Assembly: GCA_937884735.1 (NCBI GenBank)
Contig: CAKZYI010000261.1
Span: 1-10,338, forward strand
Direction of reading: 5' to 3'
Length of the DNA: 10,338 nt
Origin: an uncultured Pleurocapsa sp.
GTDB lineage: Bacteria; Cyanobacteriota; Cyanobacteriia; Cyanobacteriales; Xenococcaceae
Shown: one piece after another, positions 1-7,523 of the stretch
How positions within the stretch are numbered: position 1 is the stretch's first letter
How the letters are laid out: every line of letters begins with the position of its first letter
Program-made: the position numbers and the translations under genes
The notes under the pieces: generated by a model
Databases searched by the model: none
Told to the model about the DNA's origin: nothing
Seen by the model: the letters and a program-made list of their open reading frames with translations, nothing else

Positions 1-1
1 A

Positions 2-814
2 ATTCAAGAATTCAAAATTCAGCGTGTCAAACGTATTCGCAAAGCTCTAAAAAACAATTTATTTAGTCTTTACGCTCAATCTATTACCCCATTGGATTCC
101 AATGACTCTACAAAACACTTTGAAATTCTGCTGCGTCTTACTGATGAAGAACAGGTAATTCTTCCCCACGTATTTCTAGCTATAGCAGAGCGCAATTTTC
201 TGATGACTGATATTGATACCTGGGTGGTCAACACCTTGTTCGATCAGCTTGCTCATCAATGTCCTCTAGAAAACCAAAGCTTGCCCAATAACTTATGTTG
301 GAATAACTATCGCTTTTCGGTTAATCTTTCAGGCGCGTCACTCAACAGCAAATCTTTTAGACAATTTTTGCGCCAAAAACTGATTCAGTCTCCTTTTCCT
401 GCCTATATATTCTGTTTTGAGATTACCGAAACTATTGCTGTCCAAGACCTTGCTCAAGCCGTAAAGTTTATCAATTCTCTCAAACAGCTTGGCTGTAGCT
501 TTGCTTTGGATGATTTTGGCAAAGGAATGTCTTCTTTGACTTATTTGCAAAATTTACCTGTAGACTACTTAAAAATTGATGGTTCGTTTATTCGCGAGTT
601 GAATAATGATAATAAAGCTTCAAAAGTAATGGTAGAGGCAATTAACCACATTGCCGAAGGTATTGGTTTAAAAACCGTAGCAGAATTTGTCGAAAATCAA
701 AATATTTTAGATACGGTTAAAGAGTTACAGGTAAACTATGCTCAAGGCTTTCATTTAGGTCGTCCAGGTCTATTGATGGATGTTATTAGTTCGCAGATTT
801 TAGTCAATTACTGA
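2..814 (+). CDS. EAL-domain c-di-GMP phosphodiesterase, C-terminal part (5' end outside window)
   Basis: The reading frame is open from the left edge, so this is the last 270 residues of a larger protein; a TTG at 92 is an internal Leu codon, not a start, because EAL homology (F-S-L-Y-A-Q-S-I) begins before it. EAL domains hydrolyse cyclic di-GMP to pGpG in the cytoplasm. Counting from position 2, the expected catalytic and metal-binding residues are present: E41 in an EIL version of the EAL signature, N108 in SVNLSG, E140 in FEITE, D170-D171 in LDDFGKGMSSL, K191 in LKIDGSF, E228 in AEFVE and Q248 in AQGFHLGRP. The domain therefore looks enzymatically competent. Many such proteins carry PAS, GAF, REC or GGDEF domains upstream, but that part cannot be seen here. 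The stop overlaps the stop of the opposite-strand kinase-like gene by a few bases. Confidence 0.93.
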   Translation: MQEFKIQRVKRIRKALKNNLFSLYAQSITPLDSNDSTKHFEILLRLTDEEQVILPHVFLAIAERNFLMTDIDTWVVNTLFDQLAHQCPLENQSLPNNLCWNNYRFSVNLSGASLNSKSFRQFLRQKLIQSPFPAYIFCFEITETIAVQDLAQAVKFINSLKQLGCSFALDDFGKGMSSLTYLQNLPVDYLKIDGSFIRELNNDNKASKVMVEAINHIAEGIGLKTVAEFVENQNILDTVKELQVNYAQGFHLGRPGLLMDVISSQILVNY

Positions 815-2343
815 TGAAAATCAGCTTCCCAAACCCCTACATAAACGCGATTTTGAGCATTACGCTGAATTATACCTTTTAAGTTATTAACCGAAAATTC
901 TTGTTTGTCGCTTTTTTGGTTAATAACCTGCTCGATTTTTTGTTCAATTTCCACAGAGTATTCACTCATCAACAATTGTTTCAAGACTTTTTGTACCTCG
1001 ACTTCTTTAATAGACTCAGCAAAAGACATTTCTGTTTGAAGCACAGTTTGTGTTGCAACATCAGACAAGTATCCTAAATCTACTCCCTGCTGGGCAAAAT
1101 CTTTGTATAAAAATGCTCGGCTATAACCCCAATAACCTCGGCTTTCATAGGTTGGTTGACCCAAAGAGCCAATTAACTGTTCTTGAGGAGTACCTACCCG
1201 AAAAACAGGTATGTTCAAAGTTGCTTGTGGGGCAACTGCCTCAAAAGAAGAGTCTGAAGAACTTTCAGCCGAGATTACAGGTTCATCTTCTTGAGTAAAG
1301 CCGACTGTATCTTGTTGGGCTTCTATATGTTGAAAGTCTTTAAAGTCAAGGTTCAACATAGCGACAGCTATACCCATTACTCCAAAGCCAAAACAAAATA
1401 AAGCTGTCACAATTTTGACTTCTGGTGTAAGTTTGGATTTGGGTTCTGGCTGAGTAATTAAGGACTCTGAAATAGTTATAGACTGGGGGAAAAGGGCATT
1501 TCGCATCTCTTGGGCAGAAGTAAAGCGATGTTGACTGCCATTTCGGCGATCGCTAATATTAGGATAAATAGCGCGATCTATAACTCGTATTAGGTTAGAC
1601 GTAATGTCATTAGTTTCCTGATGCCACAAAAGCTGATTTGTATGGGGATGAACATCCAATTCGGCAGGAGTTTTTCCTGTCAATAAATAGATTGCCGTTA
1701 GTCCCAAGCTATAAAAATCGCTTTCATATGCTGATTCTCCTTTTTCTTGTTCTGGGGAAACATATTCTTGCGGATTAGCCAGCACCAAACTACGTTGGCT
1801 TAATCTTTGGTTTTTTGGTTGGGTTGTTTTAACTCCACTAAAGTAAATCAGTACGGGCAAATTATCTTTTTTTCTAGTCTGCCACCAATCGTTGTTTTGG
1901 CGTAAGACAATACTGCTAGGGCTTAATTCGCCATAAACCAAACCACAGCCATGAATATATTCAAGTACCGACAGTATGCCGTCTAATATTTTTATTACTT
2001 CTGTTTCAGATAGTTTTCCCTCCTGCTGTACTTTTTGTTCTAAAGTTATTCCCTCAATCCATTCCCGAACTAAATAAAAATCCTCTCCATCCATAAAATA
2101 ATCATCAAGTTGAGGAATTTGTGGATTCTTTCCTTTCAAAAGTTTTAGGGTATTGGCTTCTTGATAGAAAAGATCTTTAATTGCCTTTGCTTGAGGATGA
2201 CCTAAAATTGGTCGAAACTTCTTGATAACATAACGTTTTAAAGAGTACAATCCTGTTCCTTGAGCTAAAAATGTTTCTGTCAAGGAATCTTGCCTTAATA
2301 CTTTTATAATTTTATATTTTTGCTGTATTGTTGCACTCTTCAT
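808..2343 (-). CDS. Membrane-anchored Ser/Thr kinase homologue, predicted pseudokinase
   Basis: A 511-residue protein: kinase-like fold at about 10-285, one membrane segment at about 309-330, and an extracytoplasmic C-terminal domain (about 375-511) with the VGTPQEQL, GYW-SRAFLY and DLGYL-DV motifs seen behind several cyanobacterial Ser/Thr kinases. Structural kinase landmarks remain: K41 in YVIKK, E62 in the C-helix, EYVSPEQ at 193-199, D209 in SDFYSLG. The catalytic parts are lost: the glycine loop is RQDSLTET, the HRD catalytic loop reads YGE (137-139, in YGELSPSS) and the metal-binding DFG reads YFS (167-169, in LIYFSGVK). Phosphotransfer is therefore unlikely; a scaffold or ligand-sensing role is inference. 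The ATG at 2343 is preferred because kinase homology begins right after it; an in-frame ATG at 2469 would add 42 unrelated residues and overlap the upstream methyltransferase gene, with which it may be co-transcribed (91-bp gap). Confidence 0.88.
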   Translation of the reverse strand: MKSATIQQKYKIIKVLRQDSLTETFLAQGTGLYSLKRYVIKKFRPILGHPQAKAIKDLFYQEANTLKLLKGKNPQIPQLDDYFMDGEDFYLVREWIEGITLEQKVQQEGKLSETEVIKILDGILSVLEYIHGCGLVYGELSPSSIVLRQNNDWWQTRKKDNLPVLIYFSGVKTTQPKNQRLSQRSLVLANPQEYVSPEQEKGESAYESDFYSLGLTAIYLLTGKTPAELDVHPHTNQLLWHQETNDITSNLIRVIDRAIYPNISDRRNGSQHRFTSAQEMRNALFPQSITISESLITQPEPKSKLTPEVKIVTALFCFGFGVMGIAVAMLNLDFKDFQHIEAQQDTVGFTQEDEPVISAESSSDSSFEAVAPQATLNIPVFRVGTPQEQLIGSLGQPTYESRGYWGYSRAFLYKDFAQQGVDLGYLSDVATQTVLQTEMSFAESIKEVEVQKVLKQLLMSEYSVEIEQKIEQVINQKSDKQEFSVNNLKGIIQRNAQNRVYVGVWEADFHQ

Positions 2344-2434
2344 GAATGTTTTTGAGGATATTTCACTCGAATTCACTTTAATTTGAGTGTAGTGAATTGA
2401 AGTAAAAAGATCTATAAAACTGACATCCCAAAAA

Positions 2435-3211
2435 CTATCGAACGACAAAAATACGATAGCCAGCATCATAGGTTGAATATTGTTTTATATGCCCGTACTT
2501 TTTTAACCAAATACCACTATCGAGATCGTCAGCCAGTTGTTCGATGCCTTTTTTTATCTCACGGGAAGGTATTTTAGAAAAAGTTGAAATGCCTTGGCGT
2601 ACCGACTCCTCCAAATAAATTTCTGGCTTGCACCATCCCGCAGCAGCAAAAAGATCGCTCAAATCAGGAGGCAATAAAAAGGGAATAACTGTAACTTGCC
2701 TGTGAGTAATTTGCTCTATTTGATGGGCAATTTCTTTAGTGTTGGGAAAAGTTTTTAAAGTATCTTGGATAAAGTAAGGAAAATAGTCCGCAAGCCAAAA
2801 ATCAGGAATTTTGGCTTGTTCAAACGCAAAAATTGCCATCTTTCCCGTTGCGTTAATGCGATTTATTTCTTTGATACCTGCACCAATATCTTGAAAATGA
2901 TGCAGTGCCAACATCACAATTGCCCCATCCACCGCATCATCTTTTAGGGGAATAGACTCAGCACCAGCAGTTACCCAACTGACATCTTTGTGGGGTTGCG
3001 CCTGAGACTGCATAGTTTTTGAAGGCTCGATCGCAATTACCTTATAGCCTCGATTTGCGATCGCATTACTGTAGTTACCCGTACCCGCACCAATATCAGC
3101 AATTATCTTTTTTGGGGGTAGCTCTAGTAAGGAAATGAGCTTATCTACAATTCTGCTATCTGGTTGGCGAGTGCGATTATATCCTGTGCCAATGGAGTTG
3201 TATAAAGTCAT
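2435..3211 (-). CDS. Class I SAM-dependent methyltransferase (Methyltransf_11-like)
   Basis: A 258-residue cytoplasmic protein with a Rossmann-type S-adenosylmethionine fold. Motif I is IADIGAGTGNY (37-47), the acidic residue that binds the SAM ribose is E62 in VIAIEPS, and the post-motif region DDAVDGAIVMLALHHFQD (91-108) is typical of UbiE/BioC-like type 11 methyltransferases. The substrate cannot be told from sequence; residues after about 130 carry the substrate-specific part and match nothing I recognise. The ATG at 3211 is chosen over an in-frame TTG at 3232 because it is the better codon and leaves room for a promoter; no strong Shine-Dalgarno site precedes either. It is head-to-head with the Rieske oxygenase gene and upstream of the pseudokinase on the same strand. 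A link with tetrapyrrole metabolism through the divergent neighbour is speculation. Confidence 0.88.
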   Translation of the reverse strand: MTLYNSIGTGYNRTRQPDSRIVDKLISLLELPPKKIIADIGAGTGNYSNAIANRGYKVIAIEPSKTMQSQAQPHKDVSWVTAGAESIPLKDDAVDGAIVMLALHHFQDIGAGIKEINRINATGKMAIFAFEQAKIPDFWLADYFPYFIQDTLKTFPNTKEIAHQIEQITHRQVTVIPFLLPPDLSDLFAAAGWCKPEIYLEESVRQGISTFSKIPSREIKKGIEQLADDLDSGIWLKKYGHIKQYSTYDAGYRIFVVR

Positions 3212-3303
3212 AACTAAGAAATTAATTACCAATTATTAATCAGCAACAATCAAAAAACTTGTGTAACAATTATTTACAATAATAAAAAAGCAATACACAA
3301 GGT
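3212..3303. other. Divergent intergenic region between methyltransferase and Rieske oxygenase
   Basis: This 92-bp AT-rich spacer must hold the start signals of both divergent genes. A TACAAT hexamer at 3275-3280 could be a -10 box for the plus-strand oxygenase, but no well-placed -35 hexamer accompanies it. An AAGG just before the oxygenase ATG is too close to act as a normal Shine-Dalgarno site. No clear operator palindrome is visible. Confidence 0.35.
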
Positions 3304-4689
3304 ATGACCATAACTTCAGAAAATCTAAACACAGCAGCTTTATTGCCAGGAGGTAGCGATCCGACTGTTTTCGATCCTCAAGAAGCATGGTACCCAATTT
3401 ACTTTATAGATGACCTAGATAAAAATAAGCTAAGTCGCTTTACTTTGCTAGAAACAGACTTAGTTATATGGTGGGATAAATCGGCTCAAACATGGCAAGT
3501 CTTTGAAGATAAATGTCCCCATCGTCTTGCTCCGTTGAGTGAGGGTAGAGTAAATGAGTCAGGACTATTAGAATGTCCTTATCATGGTTGGGGATTTTCA
3601 GGAGATGGCAACTGCCAAGTAATTCCCCAACAGCACCCAAATAATCAGGCTCAAACCTCCCAAAGAGCTTGTGTCCGATCTTACCCTACAGCGATCGCTC
3701 AGGGGCTGTTATTTGTTTATCCTGGTGTTAAAGAAAATGCTTCTTATATTCCCGTACCAACTATTGACGCGATGGAAGAAGATCCTGATGCTTGGGTATG
3801 TCTGAATATATTTCGCGATCTTCCCTACGATGCTTTAACTCTGCTCGAAAACGTTATCGATGCCAGTCATATTCCCTACACTCACCATAAAACTGTTGGT
3901 AATCGTTCTAATGTAGCTCCTCTAGACTTGCAGGTAACAGAGTCAAATAAGCAAGGCTTTAAAGGTATATGGGAAGAAGGTCCTCGCAAGGGTAAATTGG
4001 GAACACAATACACTACCTTCACCGCACCATGTCTTGTGTGGCATGATTTGACATCCAAACAGTTTGGGCGCACTCTAACGGTAGTTTATGCAACTCCAAT
4101 AAGCAAAGGCAAGTGTCGTTTATTTGCTCGCGTTCCTTTCAAATTCTCCTCTCCATTTCCACGCTTCTTTATCAAGCTTGCACCCCGATGGAATAACCAC
4201 ATCAACCAAAATGGCGTTTTAGAAGACGATCAAATATTTTTACATCATCAAGAACGTTATTTGCAAGCCCTGGGCGGTGGAGAGAAATATAGCAAGGCTT
4301 TTTACCTTCCTACCAAAGCAGATTTGTATGTTTCAGAGTTGCATCAATGGATCAATTTATATCATGCCGATCCTTTTCCAGACAAAGACTTACCACCTGC
4401 ATTACCCAAAGAACAACTACTAGACCGCTATCACTCTCATACCAAAAGCTGTGCTAGCTGTAGTCAAGCACTAAAGAATATCAAAAAAATAAAAATAATT
4501 GCGATCGCATTTGCCATTTTAACCTGGACAATTATTCCTCTTCTTTCTTTATTAATCACTATTGGCGATCTTAAAATTGCCATTAGCCTATCAGCCACCC
4601 TACTAATATCTAGTATTGTTTGGTGGCAACTCAACAAATTAGAACGCAAGTTTTACTATGGCGTAGAAACTCCGCCTCGTAACCTATAA
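3304..4689 (+). CDS. Rieske non-haem iron oxygenase, pheophorbide a oxygenase (PaO/Lls1/Tic55)-like
   Basis: A 461-residue protein. An N-terminal Rieske [2Fe-2S] domain has both ligand pairs, C71-P-H73 (CPHRLAPLSEG) and C91-P-Y-H94 (CPYHGWGF). The mononuclear iron site N-x2-D-x2-H-x4-H is visible as N183, D186, H189 and H194 in ENVIDASHIPYTHH, with an acidic stretch LEDDQ at 306-310 in the usual place for the remaining ligand region. A C-terminal CxxC (C383-ASC386), then two hydrophobic segments (about 395-417 and 424-442), is the hallmark of the PaO/PTC52/Tic55 family and predicts thylakoid or plasma-membrane anchoring. Plant relatives open the chlorophyll-derived macrocycle or hydroxylate its catabolites; cyanobacterial members have often been labelled Lls1 homologues and their substrates are mostly unsettled. 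All key residues are intact, so the enzyme is probably active. Electron donor is presumably ferredoxin (family knowledge). Confidence 0.93.
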   Translation: MTITSENLNTAALLPGGSDPTVFDPQEAWYPIYFIDDLDKNKLSRFTLLETDLVIWWDKSAQTWQVFEDKCPHRLAPLSEGRVNESGLLECPYHGWGFSGDGNCQVIPQQHPNNQAQTSQRACVRSYPTAIAQGLLFVYPGVKENASYIPVPTIDAMEEDPDAWVCLNIFRDLPYDALTLLENVIDASHIPYTHHKTVGNRSNVAPLDLQVTESNKQGFKGIWEEGPRKGKLGTQYTTFTAPCLVWHDLTSKQFGRTLTVVYATPISKGKCRLFARVPFKFSSPFPRFFIKLAPRWNNHINQNGVLEDDQIFLHHQERYLQALGGGEKYSKAFYLPTKADLYVSELHQWINLYHADPFPDKDLPPALPKEQLLDRYHSHTKSCASCSQALKNIKKIKIIAIAFAILTWTIIPLLSLLITIGDLKIAISLSATLLISSIVWWQLNKLERKFYYGVETPPRNL

Positions 4690-4719
4690 CCTATAACCTT
4701 GTAACCTATAACCTATAAC
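4681..4719. repeat. AACCTAT heptamer array at the oxygenase 3' end
   Basis: The heptamer AACCTAT occurs at 4681-4687, 4688-4694, 4703-4709 and 4710-4716. Seen another way, the 17-mer AACCTATAACCTATAAC is present twice (4681-4697 and 4703-4719) with CTTGT between. The array begins in the last codons of the Rieske oxygenase gene and supplies its TAA stop (4687-4689), and it fills the gap to the convergent dnaJ. It resembles the short tandemly repeated heptamers known from cyanobacterial genomes. No hairpin terminator is visible in this gap. Confidence 0.85.
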
Positions 4720-4726
4720 GGCTTCG

Positions 4727-5758
4727 CTACAGTCTAATATTGGATAAAAATTCGCGGGGTTCTTCACTACGAATATCGCGGATCTTTTCATAATATTCTT
4801 TTTCTAACCCCGTGACTATCTTGGGTGTTGCAATAATAATCTTGACTAGCTGATCTGTCCTGTTACCTTTAGGTGAAGACCAACCTTTCCCTCTCAATCG
4901 TAATACTTGACCCGAACGAATTCCCGCAGGAATTTTCATGCTAACTGTACCATCAGGAGTAGGAATACTAACGGATACACCCAAAACAGCTTCATCTGGA
5001 GCAATCGGTACTTCACATACCAAATTATCACCTTCAAAATCAAAAAAGCTGTGAGGTGCTAGCTTAACGTTGAGATATAAATCTCCCCTAGGCTGACCAT
5101 AGCTTGCCTTTCCTTTGCCAGCAAGACGAATTCTTGTCCCTGGTTTTGCTCCCGCAGGAATACGAACTTCTACTGTTTCTGAACCCAAATTAATTCGCTT
5201 GGTCGTGCCTCTAAATGCTTCTGCGAAACTAAGGTTAATACTGGCTTCACTGTTAGCCGATTGCTGTGTGGAAGTAGCAAAGTCTTGAAAATTGGTATTA
5301 AAGTTGGTGTTACTAGTACCTTTGGGGGAATTTTGAGCCGAATAGGTTTGTGAACTGCCGCTGGTTTCAGGAGTAGAGAAGCGTCCTAAAAGCTCGTTAA
5401 TAAATTCCTCAAAATTGCCATATTGGCTAAAATCAGTCCCTCCAACATCAACTTTGGTATTGCTGCTGCGATAAGAAGTGTTGCTGCGATAAGGGTTATT
5501 ATTTCCATATCCAGAGGACATGCCTTGTTCCCAATACTGACCAAATTTATCATACTGCGATCGCTTATCTTGATCGGATAGTACCTCATAAGCTTCGCTT
5601 AGTTCTTTAAACTTTTCTTCTGCCGCTTCGTTGCCCTGATTGCGATCGGGATGATATTTTAGTGCTTGTTTGCGGAACTGTTTTTTTATTTCGTCTGCAC
5701 TCGCCGTCTTAGAAACTCCTAAAACAGCGTAATAATCTTTAAATTCTGTCGAAGCCAT
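4727..5758 (-). CDS. dnaJ: DnaJ/Hsp40 co-chaperone, type II (CbpA-like, no zinc finger)
   Basis: A 343-residue cytosolic co-chaperone that would stimulate Hsp70 (DnaK) ATPase and deliver unfolded clients. The J domain spans about 7-72 with the essential HPD at 36-38 (KYHPDRN). Residues 73-170 form a low-complexity linker rich in Gly, Ser, Asn, Thr and Tyr. The C-terminal substrate-binding beta domains cover about 172-312, with repeated I-P-A-G motifs (200-203, 276-279) and G-K-G motifs (214-216, 290-292). No CxxCxGxG zinc-finger repeats exist and only one cysteine is present, so this is a type II (class B) protein, not a canonical type I DnaJ. dnaK is not adjacent. Cyanobacteria carry several dnaJ paralogues, so the symbol is generic. 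The gene is convergent with the Rieske oxygenase. Confidence 0.94.
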   Translation of the reverse strand: MASTEFKDYYAVLGVSKTASADEIKKQFRKQALKYHPDRNQGNEAAEEKFKELSEAYEVLSDQDKRSQYDKFGQYWEQGMSSGYGNNNPYRSNTSYRSSNTKVDVGGTDFSQYGNFEEFINELLGRFSTPETSGSSQTYSAQNSPKGTSNTNFNTNFQDFATSTQQSANSEASINLSFAEAFRGTTKRINLGSETVEVRIPAGAKPGTRIRLAGKGKASYGQPRGDLYLNVKLAPHSFFDFEGDNLVCEVPIAPDEAVLGVSVSIPTPDGTVSMKIPAGIRSGQVLRLRGKGWSSPKGNRTDQLVKIIIATPKIVTGLEKEYYEKIRDIRSEEPREFLSNIRL

Positions 5759-6047
5759 TGAGGACTATCTCCTAAAAAGGTTTTGTAATTGAAATATGGT
5801 TGATAGCAAAAAACATAATAGTTTGAATAATCGTATTTAAAGTTTAACCTTATATTAATGAAATCTCGATAGCTCGATACTTCTAATTCTTATAGGAGAT
5901 CTTGTACGAGAAAGGATGTAGTAAAGATTAACTCACCACATCCTAGTAATAAATCCCAATAATAATTGCGATCTATTTTGTTTTCTACTTAATGTTTGTT
6001 TTCAAAATTGACTTGATAAAAAGTTGACCACAGTAATCTACAAAATT
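5759..6047. other. 289-bp intergenic region between glgC and dnaJ
   Basis: No convincing gene lies here. It should hold the 3' end of the glgC transcript and the dnaJ promoter, both on the minus strand. Visible structure is modest: a 7-bp inverted repeat AGGATGT (5913-5919) / ACATCCT (5938-5944) with an 18-base loop and no clear T tract, and the direct repeat CTCGATA at 5865-5871 and 5873-5879 about 110 bases before dnaJ. There is no CIRCE element (TTAGCACTC-N9-GAGTGCTAA), so HrcA control is not indicated. Confidence 0.5.
5769..5773 (-). promoter_or_regulatory. Shine-Dalgarno site of dnaJ
   Basis: On the minus strand AGGAG sits 10 bases before the dnaJ ATG at 5758. It is one of the few good Shine-Dalgarno matches in the window and supports that start. 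Confidence 0.75.
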
Positions 6048-7337
6048 TTAGATGACTGTATTGTCAGCAATAGTTGCATTTTTCAAAATGACTACGATTC
6101 CGCTACGAATGTAGAAACCTTCATCTTCTCTTTGAGATTCTTCAACTCGGTCTTTGTTCAAAATCTGGACATTGCGACCGATACGAGCATTCTTATCTAC
6201 AATGGCATGGCGTACTGTAGTACCTTCTCCAATTCCTACTGGAATACCGCCTTTTTGTAAACCTGATTGTCTTTCGGCAAAAGGCTCATAGAAATCTGCC
6301 CCCATAATCAGACTATCTTCAATAGTGCAGTTGGCTTCTATACGAGTTCTAACTCCGATTACAGAATGATTGACATTACACTGTTTTAGAATACATCCTT
6401 CACCTATCATCGATTCACTTACCTGGCAATCAAGCAGCTTAGTTGGTGGCAGATAACGAGAACGTGTATAAATAGGAGATTTTTCGTCATAGAAGCTAAA
6501 ATCAGGTTGAGGCTGCTTGGTCAAAGCCAAGTTTGCTTCGTAGAAAGATTCGATTGTTCCTATATCTTCCCAATATCCTTTAAACAAATATGCTTGAAGG
6601 TTATGATCTTTTGCTGCTCCAGGAATAATTTCATTGCCAAAGTCAGTTTGATCTGCGTTTTTTTCTAGTAAGTTAATTAAAACATCCTTTTTAAAGACAT
6701 AAATCCCCATGGAGGCTATGTAAGGACTTTCAACGGCCTTTTCTGGTGTCAGACCCAATACAGTGGTATCAACCTGCATTTGCTTGAGGTCTTCTCCTTT
6801 GGGCTTTTCGGCAAAATCAATAATTCGACCCTGGTCATCGATTTTCATCAAGCCAAAGCTGGAAGCTCGTTTGTCATCAATAGGAACTACAGATAAAGTA
6901 ATATCAGCTTTAGTTTCTCGATGATGGCGAATAAATTTACTGTAGTCCATGCGATAGAGATGGTCGCCAGAAAGAATGATAACTTCATCGACTTCCCAAG
7001 CTTTGATGGAGTCGATATATTGACGTACCGCATCAGCAGTACCCTGAAACCATCCTGAGTTGTCTTTAGTTTGCTGTGCCGATAATACTTCTACAAATCC
7101 TTCTCTAAATCCAGAAAAATTATAACTGCGATATAGATGACGATTCAGAGAAGCTGAATTAAATTGAGTCAGAACATAAATTTTGAGAATCTCTGAATTT
7201 ATACAATTGCTGACGGGAATGTCTATTAAACGATATTTACTGGCTAGAGGTACTGCTGGTTTTGCCCTTAATTTTGTTAGGGGATACAAACGAGTACCTG
7301 CTCCGCCTCCGAGAATGATACCTAATACTCTTTTCAC
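6048..7337 (-). CDS. glgC: Glucose-1-phosphate adenylyltransferase (ADP-glucose pyrophosphorylase)
   Basis: Makes ADP-glucose from ATP and glucose-1-phosphate, the first committed and rate-controlling step of glycogen synthesis. The 429 residues match the cyanobacterial enzyme nearly end to end. The nucleotide-binding loop LGGGAGTRLYPLT is at 9-21, followed by the RAKPAVP segment (24-30); the catalytic Asp is D125 in SGDHLYRMDY, and the sugar-phosphate-binding EKPKGE is at 177-182. The C-terminal left-handed beta helix (about 300-429) keeps K382 (in DKNARIG) and K419 (in VILKNATIAD), the two lysines tied to 3-phosphoglycerate activation in the Anabaena enzyme, and the numbering is the same. 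Activation by 3-PGA and inhibition by phosphate are therefore expected. The start is GTG, fixed by the family N-terminus (V/M-K-R-V-L) and a Shine-Dalgarno site. It is divergent from sufE. Confidence 0.98.
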   Translation of the reverse strand: MKRVLGIILGGGAGTRLYPLTKLRAKPAVPLASKYRLIDIPVSNCINSEILKIYVLTQFNSASLNRHLYRSYNFSGFREGFVEVLSAQQTKDNSGWFQGTADAVRQYIDSIKAWEVDEVIILSGDHLYRMDYSKFIRHHRETKADITLSVVPIDDKRASSFGLMKIDDQGRIIDFAEKPKGEDLKQMQVDTTVLGLTPEKAVESPYIASMGIYVFKKDVLINLLEKNADQTDFGNEIIPGAAKDHNLQAYLFKGYWEDIGTIESFYEANLALTKQPQPDFSFYDEKSPIYTRSRYLPPTKLLDCQVSESMIGEGCILKQCNVNHSVIGVRTRIEANCTIEDSLIMGADFYEPFAERQSGLQKGGIPVGIGEGTTVRHAIVDKNARIGRNVQILNKDRVEESQREDEGFYIRSGIVVILKNATIADNTVI

Positions 7338-7346
7338 TTCTTAAAA

Positions 7347-7350
7347 CCTC
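7347..7350 (-). promoter_or_regulatory. Shine-Dalgarno site of glgC
   Basis: GAGG on the minus strand, 9 bases before the GTG codon at 7337. It supports GTG as the real start even though it is not ATG. Confidence 0.65.
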
Positions 7351-7449
7351 GTGACTGGCTGTGCCTCTCAAAATAAAGTTTATCTGAATGAGGGACAGAT
7401 TCAGCAAAATGAATGGAAAAGACCGAGGTTTGCTAAAGTAGTAAAAGTA

Positions 7450-7476
7450 TGCAGTAGAGAAGTTATTTCTTCTGCA
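7450..7476. repeat. Imperfect inverted repeat in the glgC-sufE divergent region
   Basis: TGCAG (7450-7454) pairs with CTGCA (7472-7476), and AGAGA (7456-7460) pairs with TTTCT (7466-7470) including one G-T pair; one T-T mismatch separates the two stems and the loop is five bases. It lies about 50 bp before sufE and about 115 bp before glgC, next to a HIP1 octamer (7481-7488) and a TAATAT hexamer (7499-7504) that could be the sufE -10 box. It could be an operator for either gene or an RNA hairpin in the glgC leader; no known factor site is recognised. Confidence 0.4.
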
Positions 7477-7523
7477 CTGTGCGATCGCTCTAAGCGTTTA
7501 ATATATTTGTATTTAGTATTTAT

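Noticed and set aside
2344..2469. N-terminal extension of the pseudokinase to the ATG at 2469
   Set aside because: The extra 42 residues show no kinase homology and overlap the methyltransferase 3' end; the ATG at 2343 sits right before the kinase fold.
5913..5944. Inverted repeat as glgC terminator
   Set aside because: The stem has only 7 bp with an 18-base loop, no T tract, and lies over 100 bases after the glgC stop; it is mentioned only as a weak structure.
6024..6260. A 78-residue plus-strand open frame at the glgC 3' end
   Set aside because: It is almost entirely antisense to glgC and has no independent coding signal.
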